Shown one piece after another: positions 32,607 to 39,921 of a stretch of 64,000 bases of DNA (position 1 is the stretch's first letter; each line of letters begins with the position of its first letter). Made by a program: the position numbers and the translations under genes. The stretch comes from Bacillota bacterium (GTDB taxonomy: Bacteria; Bacillota; Clostridia; Lachnospirales; Bianqueaceae), in contig JAFRZL010000051.1 of NCBI GenBank assembly GCA_017442535.1, forward strand, positions 1 to 64,000, written 5' to 3'. A model generated the notes under the pieces. That model was not told where the DNA came from. It made no database searches and saw only the letters and a program-made list of their open reading frames with translations.

Positions 32607-35600
32607 TTACTTTGAGGACTCTAATGATTTAGGCTTTCTTTTTTGCTTGGGCAGTTTATCAGGCCAAAGCGAAAGAATATGGTAATCTAGCTTTTGCAAC
32701 TTATTTACTTGTCTGGAGATACGATATAAATCCGTTTTATAATAAGGAACAGGGGCCTTAATACGAGGATTTGTTTTTGAAGAAGAAAGAGCAGGAAGAT
32801 CGTTTTTTGAACCATAGCTTAGCAGTTTATTATATGTGATAAAAAGCTTGGGACACTCTGCTTCCAATAAATCAGGAATAGAAGGATAGACTACCTTATC
32901 AATCATATCTTTTGCCCTATATGCCGTTATGGAAGCATCATCCGGATTTAGATAAATATGATTATAAAAATCAATATTTATAATGCATCCATGGATTGTA
33001 CCGCTACCCCCTATTTTTCGGATGTCTTCAGCTATTTTCTTCTGTAAGGAAGAGTATTTCTCTAAGATCCTGTGGCTGATTGCAATGACATAATCCATGT
33101 TATCGTAATAATACTTAATGTCTTTATTAGCCAATTTTTTTAGTGCACCACCATTCAAGATACTGAGGTCCTTAGTCTTTGATTGGTGAATAAAGCAATA
33201 ATACCCATTTTTCTTGAGCATATAGAGGACATTAATATCCCGATAAAATGTAGCCATTTTGTTCATTCCGCTAAGAAAGTGCCGGTATTCATCGGCTGTT
33301 ATCTCGAATATCCCATCCTCGTAGTCAGAGAAATAGTCATAGGAAACACACATTTCAAAACTTTTCAAATGTGGCATTGCGCTTGGTCTGCTTTTTTGAT
33401 ATCCAAATTGATTATCTGAATAGACTCTCACTACATTATCATCAAAAAACATGTTTCGATGATTATGACCACTTACATAAACAAATCTAGGATGGTAACA
33501 ATTATATGCAGGAAATCCAATTTCGTTTTGGGTTTCCTTTTCTTTGGCAGCTCGTTCATACCAATCAGATAAAGGCATATGAGTCATGACAATAACATTT
33601 TTGTCAGTAAAAGATTTGCAGACTTTATCATATAGCTTTTCAAACTTCATCGTCTCGGCAATCTCAAAAGTTCTGCTATAGCCAATGGTGTTATTATATC
33701 GGTATAAACCATTTAATGCATTGAACTCTTCGTTATACCCAGAAAAACCTATCCCTCCAAATAGAATAAGAGATGCGTTCCTAACTCGACTTCGCAGGTC
33801 TTCAATGGTCAATTCAACGATCTCACTTTCAGAAATATGTTGAACAGGGGAGTAGTCGTCTTCCAGATACCAAATATCGTTCTGAAGCAAGAACATGCCA
33901 TTATCCTTTAACAGCATTCGATAAGTATTCACAATTTGATCAAAAGAAGAGCGTGGCAGACTCCAGAGGTCATGATTTCCAAGGGTAAAAAAGATTTTCC
34001 TCCTGTTACCCATCTGAGAAGACAATTCTTTAACAAACAAATTAAAGACTGTATAATCCAGACAAGTATCCCCATTAATCAAAATGCAATGGTTATACTT
34101 GCTTTCATCAAGAATAGTATGGACAATTCTGCGTATAATCAACAGAATGTCTGCCTGCGATTCAACTCCATGGTTATTAAGCAGATGATACAAATGAATG
34201 TCTGAAATATAGTAGATATCTTTTATAAATGGATCGATTGGTTCTATTTTTGATATGCAATCATCATCTTCCTCAGTAATCAAACAATCATTCATCTCGT
34301 CAGAAAAAGAAGAGAGAAGAGGATAATCTGTTTCATTTTTCTCTGTATATTTAAAAGAAGCGTCCTCTATAAACGGAATCTGGATATGCCTATATGATAG
34401 TCCGAGCTTTTTACAAATAGAGCTTGGTATAAGTGCATTCCTAAGATCAATCCCATTAAGGTTTTGAAGATGGATCAACCCGGTACAATCCAACAAATCT
34501 GATTCAGACAAATCGCCATTTAAAAAGGCAACAAAATCACAAAAATAATCGAAATGATGAACAAACTGCTTTATTATCAGCCGATTATTAGTCCATGTTT
34601 GAGCTACGTGAAAGCTTCCATTATAGAACCGTTTCGTTACAGTGTAATCTAGGCTATCATAACTTGTGTATGGAAGCTTTGTGTTTTCATTGGTTATATA
34701 TTTAGTGAAATCTCTTTTCAAATTGAAATCATTGGATAAGTCCGTATCAGATAAATCACCATCTCTATATTCAATGAATTTATCAAAGGAATCAAAATAT
34801 CTATATGAATAACACCATTCACCCATTCCTTGTTCTAACGTATATGTACTTCCTATAAGACGGTACTTCGATTCTTCCCAGTAGTAATGGGTTAATGTAT
34901 CGAAAAAAGCTCTCTTACTATCAAATGCTATCAATCCTTTTTCAACGCCTTTTGCAAAATTCTTTAAACGACGTTGCTGGCTTCTACTATTATTTTTGTA
35001 AGCATTAACAACCATGTTTGGATTATAAACCATACATAGTTGACGAACAACACTGCTAAAACAAGATAACTTGGATAAAAAGGACATTATTATTCTAAAT
35101 CTTTGATTTCGACGGGTTTCCTTGTAAATGAGATCCCAGATATACCAAGTATTAAAACGCCTTGAGTTGAATTCGCGATGTTTTATGAGATAATCATGAA
35201 TGGGGGAGCTATAATATGAATCTACAGTTCTTTGAAATTCGCTTATTGTAGTACAAGAATCGAATGAAGCAAGTAAAAGCTGTATTTCTTTTTTTCTGAC
35301 CTCACCTTCCTCATATTCAATCAATTCAGACTCTGTTGGAGAAAGAGTATAGCTGTCGATGGTTTCTGATAACGATGGTTTCCTGTTTAGAATTTTATTG
35401 ATATCAACGTTATCAGAAAGCGTTGATGGATCTATCTGATAATAGCATGAGTTTTCATATATATCACCATTAACATATGAACAATAACTACTAAAGTCGT
35501 TGAAAGTAGTATGGTTTTTATATCCATCAATTACTTCGTCAACAAAAAAGCAATCTTCTATAACGTCATAGCCCTTAAAAACATAAGATCTTTTTTTGGA

Positions 35601-35714
35601 TTGCTGTTTAGGCTGAATGTTACTGTATATGCCTTCTCGTTCCTCAGGTGTTACATTTGATAAATATGAACTATCTTTTGATAGTAAAAAAGTGTTTCCT
35701 TGTTCTTTTTCCAT
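32607..35714 (-). CDS. AT-rich 1035-aa calcineurin-like metallophosphoesterase with large novel N-terminal region
   Basis: The metallophosphoesterase core lies at about 498-760 with all five motifs: SDIHLYH (Asp505, His507), NGDTCLDY (Asp549), LGNHDLW (579-584), MTHMPLSDW (His712) and SGHNHR (His750, His752). The ~495-residue N-terminal region is not recognised. It holds a repeated motif F-x-x-F-x-x-(F/Y)-x-x-(F/Y)-x-x-GD(L/I) at 71-85, 307-326 and 388-407, twice completed as GDLS-x-x-DL. The C-terminal ~275 residues are alpha/beta with a basic tail. No signal peptide or membrane helix. Codon choice is strongly AT-biased compared with both neighbours, indicating transfer. Its start lies only 8 bases behind the preceding gene, with AAGGG as RBS. 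A nuclease or nucleotide-hydrolase role in defence is possible but is inference. Confidence 0.8.
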   Translation of the reverse strand: MEKEQGNTFLLSKDSSYLSNVTPEEREGIYSNIQPKQQSKKRSYVFKGYDVIEDCFFVDEVIDGYKNHTTFNDFSSYCSYVNGDIYENSCYYQIDPSTLSDNVDINKILNRKPSLSETIDSYTLSPTESELIEYEEGEVRKKEIQLLLASFDSCTTISEFQRTVDSYYSSPIHDYLIKHREFNSRRFNTWYIWDLIYKETRRNQRFRIIMSFLSKLSCFSSVVRQLCMVYNPNMVVNAYKNNSRSQQRRLKNFAKGVEKGLIAFDSKRAFFDTLTHYYWEESKYRLIGSTYTLEQGMGEWCYSYRYFDSFDKFIEYRDGDLSDTDLSNDFNLKRDFTKYITNENTKLPYTSYDSLDYTVTKRFYNGSFHVAQTWTNNRLIIKQFVHHFDYFCDFVAFLNGDLSESDLLDCTGLIHLQNLNGIDLRNALIPSSICKKLGLSYRHIQIPFIEDASFKYTEKNETDYPLLSSFSDEMNDCLITEEDDDCISKIEPIDPFIKDIYYISDIHLYHLLNNHGVESQADILLIIRRIVHTILDESKYNHCILINGDTCLDYTVFNLFVKELSSQMGNRRKIFFTLGNHDLWSLPRSSFDQIVNTYRMLLKDNGMFLLQNDIWYLEDDYSPVQHISESEIVELTIEDLRSRVRNASLILFGGIGFSGYNEEFNALNGLYRYNNTIGYSRTFEIAETMKFEKLYDKVCKSFTDKNVIVMTHMPLSDWYERAAKEKETQNEIGFPAYNCYHPRFVYVSGHNHRNMFFDDNVVRVYSDNQFGYQKSRPSAMPHLKSFEMCVSYDYFSDYEDGIFEITADEYRHFLSGMNKMATFYRDINVLYMLKKNGYYCFIHQSKTKDLSILNGGALKKLANKDIKYYYDNMDYVIAISHRILEKYSSLQKKIAEDIRKIGGSGTIHGCIINIDFYNHIYLNPDDASITAYRAKDMIDKVVYPSIPDLLEAECPKLFITYNKLLSYGSKNDLPALSSSKTNPRIKAPVPYYKTDLYRISRQVNKLQKLDYHILSLWPDKLPKQKRKPKSLESSK

Positions 35715-35722
35715 TTTTTCCC

Positions 35723-36244
35723 TTACTCTGCGGCAGCCTTCTTGCGTACCGAATAAACGAAGCTGCGTTCCTCATCGATCTCCGTACTGCAGTGGAAGTA
35801 ATGGTAATCGGTCTTTCCGTACTTCCGGCCATCCGTCAGCAATACCCCCAGCCCTTGGTCGTTATGGACGGCCATACCGTAACTGGACGTGCTTTCCAGC
35901 TTGAGAACGTAGCCTGCAAAATGACCCTGATCCAGCAGATAGCCGCCGCGGACCTGATTGGAAACATAATGTCCATCCAGAAAACTTGCCAGCAGTGAAT
36001 CCGTGATGATCCTCTCGCCTGAACCGGAGCTTTCGTCGTTGTAAGACAGGTCTTCATAATGCCACCGATAGGTGTCCACCAGCTCCCAGCCTTCGATTTC
36101 TTCCATGATACGCGCGGATTCTTCGGGCGGGAGTTCAACGGGGCTGAACATAATCACATCAGATCCGCCTTCTTCACAAACGCGGAATACGGAATCGTCA
36201 CCGGGAAGCGGCTTTTCGAACTTGCTATAGAATTTGGTTTTCAT
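35723..36244 (-). CDS. Unknown 173-residue protein
   Basis: A soluble protein with a beta-rich pattern (RVCEEGGSDVIMFSPVELP, GWELVDTYRWHYEDLSYND, GHFAGYVLKLESTSSYGMAVHND, DYHYFHCSTEID). No signal peptide, membrane helix or catalytic motif recognised. The start lies one base behind the DUF523 stop, so it belongs to the same operon. The AT-rich metallophosphoesterase gene has apparently been inserted directly behind its stop codon. Confidence 0.6.
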   Translation of the reverse strand: MKTKFYSKFEKPLPGDDSVFRVCEEGGSDVIMFSPVELPPEESARIMEEIEGWELVDTYRWHYEDLSYNDESSGSGERIITDSLLASFLDGHYVSNQVRGGYLLDQGHFAGYVLKLESTSSYGMAVHNDQGLGVLLTDGRKYGKTDYHYFHCSTEIDEERSFVYSVRKKAAAE

Positions 36245-36245
36245 G

Positions 36246-36707
36246 TTATTGAGACTCCTTTTCGATTGTTTTTAAGGCGATGGATTCACTGTCCAGATCC
36301 TCGACATCGACGACTCTGAACCCATTCTCCCTGAGCAGCGCGGCGAATACGCCGGAACCCTCGGTCAGATGGCCCGTGAAAGTACCGTCATAGACCTGAT
36401 TTACGCCGCAGGAGGGGCTCCTGGACTGCAAAATGGCCAGATCGATCCCATTCTCCTGCGCTCTCCGCAGGCAGATGACGGCACCTTCACTGAATTCTCT
36501 GTCTTTATCTTCGCCTGCGGTATTCACGACACGGCCGTGAACGATCTCGCAGGAGAGGCGGGGAGTGGGCAAGCCGCCCTCCATCTCGGGACAGACGGGG
36601 ATGACCTCATGGCCGCGGATGAATGCGGCGACTTTTTCACTGTAGTTATTTCCGCCGTTATATTTGCAATTCTGCCCCAGCAGGCAGGCGCTGACCATAA
36701 TTTTCAT
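36246..36707 (-). CDS. DUF523 family protein
   Basis: 153 residues. SACLLGQNCKYNGG at the N-terminus, VCPEMEGGLPTPR and LQSRSPSCGVNQVYDG are the conserved Cys/Arg motifs of DUF523 (YbbK-like). The family is conserved but of unknown chemistry; the conserved cysteines suggest metal or thiol reactivity. Start overlaps the stop of the upstream double acetyltransferase by four bases, implying coupled translation. Confidence 0.88.
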   Translation of the reverse strand: MKIMVSACLLGQNCKYNGGNNYSEKVAAFIRGHEVIPVCPEMEGGLPTPRLSCEIVHGRVVNTAGEDKDREFSEGAVICLRRAQENGIDLAILQSRSPSCGVNQVYDGTFTGHLTEGSGVFAALLRENGFRVVDVEDLDSESIALKTIEKESQ

Positions 36708-37771
36708 GACATTATCCTCTGATAAGCGAATCGAGGTGAACCGTCCTCCACATAGATGATGCCGCAGCGGATGAAGCCATTCTGCTCAATGAGGTGCTGC
36801 ATGGTTTTATTATCCGCATGGGTATCGATCCGGATGTTTCCGGAGAGGCCCCTGCAGTAATCGACGGCGCATTTTAATAGGCCGTGCACCTGCCCGTCGC
36901 CCGCGATGCGGTGGATGGTTACATAGGGTTCATCGTTAAGCCAGTGGCCGTCCTCGATATACTCATAGGTCGGCTCCGCACCTTCAAAGAGGGCAAACAC
37001 CCCGTGGATCTCAGTTTTGCCGCAGATCACAAGGCAGCGGCCCAGCTGGATGTCTTCGCGGATCAGGTCTCCGGTCGGGTAAAAATGTCCCCACTGGGTG
37101 GGATTTCCGTTCCGGATCATATACTCCTGTGCATACCGGTAGATCGCCATGATCCGCTCAAAATCAGCCTCACAGGCTTTTCTGACGCTGAGAGGGGGAT
37201 GGACATCGTTTTTTCCGGAGGACTGCATTGCCATCCATTCTTCTCTCGTCAGCAGATTCACGTGGCCGCGTCTTGTCTCGCCCATCTGCGGGACGGGAAC
37301 GTTCTCCGTCGTCCACTGATACCGGAAGCCCAGTTTCTCCTGCACGCGCCGGGACCTGACATTACCGTCATAATAGCCGCACCAGAGGCGAGTAAGCTTC
37401 AGATCTTCAAAGGCATGACGGATCAGTTCACGCGCCGCTTCCGGCATGATGCCGCGCCCCCAGCAGGGGACACCCAGCCAGTAACCCAGTTCAGCCTCGT
37501 CGTCCGCGGTGGCCAGATCGCTGTGAAAATGCAGGCTGATGCTGCCGACGGGGAGCCCGGTCTCCTTCGGCACGATCGCATAGGTTTCCGGCACCATGAG
37601 GATATTCCGGATCACTTGGCGCGTATGATCCACATCGGTATGCACCGGCCAGCCGGCGACAGGACCCACGCGCGGATCCTTCGCATAGCGAAAGCATTCT
37701 TCCGCATCTGACTCCATCCAGGGCCGGAGAATCAGCCTTTCCGTCGTTAAAATCAAATTCTGAGATTCCAT
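36704..37771 (-). CDS. Tandem GNAT acetyltransferase (RimJ/RimL domain fused to a second GNAT domain)
   Basis: 355 residues. The first ~180 form a RimJ/RimL-type GNAT domain (LILRPWMESDAEECFRYAKDP, LGYWLGVPCWGRGIMPEAARELIRHAF with the acetyl-CoA loop, VQEKLGFRY). Residues ~197-355 form a second GNAT domain (MAIYRYAQEYMIRNGNPTQWG, VTIHRIAGDGQVHGLLKCAVDYC, RIDTHADNKTMQHLIEQNGF), resembling small-molecule acetyltransferases. The substrates are unknown. It begins the operon with DUF523, the 173-residue unknown and the metallophosphoesterase. Confidence 0.85.
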   Translation of the reverse strand: MESQNLILTTERLILRPWMESDAEECFRYAKDPRVGPVAGWPVHTDVDHTRQVIRNILMVPETYAIVPKETGLPVGSISLHFHSDLATADDEAELGYWLGVPCWGRGIMPEAARELIRHAFEDLKLTRLWCGYYDGNVRSRRVQEKLGFRYQWTTENVPVPQMGETRRGHVNLLTREEWMAMQSSGKNDVHPPLSVRKACEADFERIMAIYRYAQEYMIRNGNPTQWGHFYPTGDLIREDIQLGRCLVICGKTEIHGVFALFEGAEPTYEYIEDGHWLNDEPYVTIHRIAGDGQVHGLLKCAVDYCRGLSGNIRIDTHADNKTMQHLIEQNGFIRCGIIYVEDGSPRFAYQRIMS

Positions 37772-37835
37772 AGGTTAAAGCCCCTCTCCACGCTTCAGAT
37801 CCGGCCTCGGTCCGGATAATGCAGCCGTAAAACAA

Positions 37836-37898
37836 ACACACATTGCGAATCTACTATATCACATCTTCAGCCGATTCGCAATGTGTGTTCTTTTTTTT
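37836..37898. terminator. Bidirectional-looking terminator between two minus-strand units
   Basis: A perfect 16-bp inverted repeat (ACACACATTGCGAATC / GATTCGCAATGTGTGT) with a 21-base loop, flanked by TCTTTTTTTT on the plus side. On the minus strand it lies directly behind the permease gene and is followed by TTGTTTTACGG. Confidence 0.8.
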
Positions 37899-37919
37899 CT
37901 TTTAGACGGCCGCCTGGCG

Positions 37920-38831
37920 TCAGAACAGCCGGTTGATCAGCAGGCCGGAAACAAGCGAATAAACCAGGACATAAAGGATATAAAGCGCAAAACGTTTCCA
38001 TCCCATACAGATTTTAAGCGCACCGAGATTGGTGATTTTGGTGGCCGGACCAGTGATCATAAAAGCTGCCGCACTGCCAAGACTCATTCCATCCGACAGC
38101 CAGCTCCTGAGAAGAGGAATCGTCCCGCCGCCGCATGCATAAAGGGGCACACCGATCGTGGCAGCCATCAGGACTCCCCAGGCTTTGTTTCCGCCAAAGA
38201 GGTCCACCATCAGATCCTGAGGAATATATCTCTGGAACAAGGCCGATAAGAGGATGCCAAGCAGAAAATATCCTCCGGTCGTTTTCACGTTTCTCCAGAA
38301 ATTAAGTAAATACCGTATCAGCAGGTTCGGATGCGTATCACGGCTCTCCCTTTCGGTGAATCCGGTGAAATTAAAAAACTCTCTGTCCTTGAAAAATACA
38401 TGGATCAGGATCCCTGCGCATATACCGCAAAGGAAGCAGGTGATAAGGCGGACCGCGAGTGCCGCCGGCCCGAGCGCGGCACTGTAAATGATGAGCTGAG
38501 GATTCAAAAGAACAGAAGCCATCATGAAAGCCGCCAGCCAATCTTCACGCATGCCCTGCTTTCGAAAAGAAGCCGCAATGGGAATCGTCCCGTACATACA
38601 CAAGGGTGAAGCTATTCCGAGAAGACACGCCGGAATGATTCCAAGCAGCCCCCATTTTTTCTTTTGCATGCCGGCAAAAAGCTTGTGGATCCGGTCCTTG
38701 GCAAAAACAGAAACCAGGGAACCAATGGCCATGCCAATGATCCAGTACAGGAAGATCTGGCCGAGCTGGAGCTCAAAGTAATACCAGATATAGACGATCT
38801 CGCGGCATATGATTGTCCAGAGCTCACGCAT
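37920..38831 (-). CDS. Permease of the DUF318/ArsP type
   Basis: 303 residues with about eight membrane helices in two related halves. The conserved signatures SPLCMYGTIPIAASFRKQGM and YACGGGTIPLLRSWLSDGMSLGSAAAFMITGPATKI match the DUF318/SO_0444 permeases, which include ArsP methyl-arsenite exporters. The substrate here is unknown. It is the last gene of the TetR-controlled redox operon, overlaps the DUF362 gene by eight bases, and is followed by the strong terminator. Confidence 0.88.
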   Translation of the reverse strand: MRELWTIICREIVYIWYYFELQLGQIFLYWIIGMAIGSLVSVFAKDRIHKLFAGMQKKKWGLLGIIPACLLGIASPLCMYGTIPIAASFRKQGMREDWLAAFMMASVLLNPQLIIYSAALGPAALAVRLITCFLCGICAGILIHVFFKDREFFNFTGFTERESRDTHPNLLIRYLLNFWRNVKTTGGYFLLGILLSALFQRYIPQDLMVDLFGGNKAWGVLMAATIGVPLYACGGGTIPLLRSWLSDGMSLGSAAAFMITGPATKITNLGALKICMGWKRFALYILYVLVYSLVSGLLINRLF

Positions 38832-39912
38832 CGATATCTACCAGTTCATACGTCCTGCTGCCCAGACCGATTTCTTCAGCATGTTCAAGCGTATGAATGC
38901 CGTTTTGCCTTTCGATCCTTCTGATCAGGGAAGCACTGTCCGGAGCCTGATACACAAGATCAATGCATGCCTGATCCAGCGCTACGGGATCCATGGAAGC
39001 CAGAATCCCAATATCATGCATATCCGGTTCCGCCGGAGTTCCGTCACAGTCGCAATCCACTGACAGACGGTTCATGACATTGATATAGATAATATGATCC
39101 GCGCCGACATGATCACGCACACCCGTTACCATTTCACCGAGCGCTTCCAGCCAGGCATCCTGATCACTGTACCAGATACTGCCGCTCGTTTTGGTCCCGG
39201 CCGTATGGACATATACTTTACCGCTCGGCGAAGACATCCCGATGGCAACATTTTTGATCGCTCCCCCGAAGCCGGCCATGGCATGGCCCTTAAAGTGGGA
39301 AAGGATCACCCAGTCGGTATAGTTTTCCGCATGACTCCCGACGATCGAGCGGGTTAAGCGGGTTCCTCCCGTAACCGGCCATTCCACTTCGCCTTCTTCG
39401 TCCAGCAGATCGAAATCAGCAATGTCCGTGAAACCGTGATCTTTGGCAACCTGCTTATGCATGGCGGCGCTGGAGCGGGAGCCGCCATATGCCGTATTGC
39501 ATTCCACAATGGTGCCATGCAGCATCTGCACCAGGTCCTTAATGAGCTCGGGACGCAGATAATTGCTGGCAGGAGGCTCCCCGGTCGATATTTTTACAGC
39601 AACTTTACCCGACGGCCTCCAGCCGAGCCGCTCGTAAATCCTGACGAGGCCTTCCGCGGAAATATCGGAAGTAAAGTAGACAACGGACGGAGTCCCGGTA
39701 CTGTCCGTATCCTCTCTGTCTGATTCTTCCGTACCCGAGGAAGCCGCAGAAGAATCAGCAGCAGACGATGCAGTCTGGGCTTTTGACTCAGCCACGGACT
39801 CTTTGGCGGGTGAATTCGTCCATGCAGAAGATTCCGGCGGGTTCGATCCGCAGGAGGAGAGAAACAAGATCAAAAGCAAAGGAATGGTGATAAACAGAGA
39901 ATACTTTTTCAT
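38824..39912 (-). CDS. DUF362 domain lipoprotein
   Basis: 362 residues. Lipobox LFLSSC with Cys21, then a Ser/Ala/Glu-rich linker to ~residue 70, then a DUF362 domain (VAVKISTGEPPASNYLRPELIKDLVQ, CNTAYGGSR, DWVILSHFKGHAMAGFGGAIKNVAIG, DPVALDQACIDLVYQ). DUF362 proteins often carry a ferredoxin domain; this one does not. It is predicted to sit on the outer face of the membrane. Function is unknown, and the operon context (two flavodoxin modules) suggests redox or metal handling. It lies nine bases behind the triple-fusion gene. Confidence 0.85.
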   Translation of the reverse strand: MKKYSLFITIPLLLILFLSSCGSNPPESSAWTNSPAKESVAESKAQTASSAADSSAASSGTEESDREDTDSTGTPSVVYFTSDISAEGLVRIYERLGWRPSGKVAVKISTGEPPASNYLRPELIKDLVQMLHGTIVECNTAYGGSRSSAAMHKQVAKDHGFTDIADFDLLDEEGEVEWPVTGGTRLTRSIVGSHAENYTDWVILSHFKGHAMAGFGGAIKNVAIGMSSPSGKVYVHTAGTKTSGSIWYSDQDAWLEALGEMVTGVRDHVGADHIIYINVMNRLSVDCDCDGTPAEPDMHDIGILASMDPVALDQACIDLVYQAPDSASLIRRIERQNGIHTLEHAEEIGLGSRTYELVDIDA

Positions 39913-39921
39913 CTGATGACC

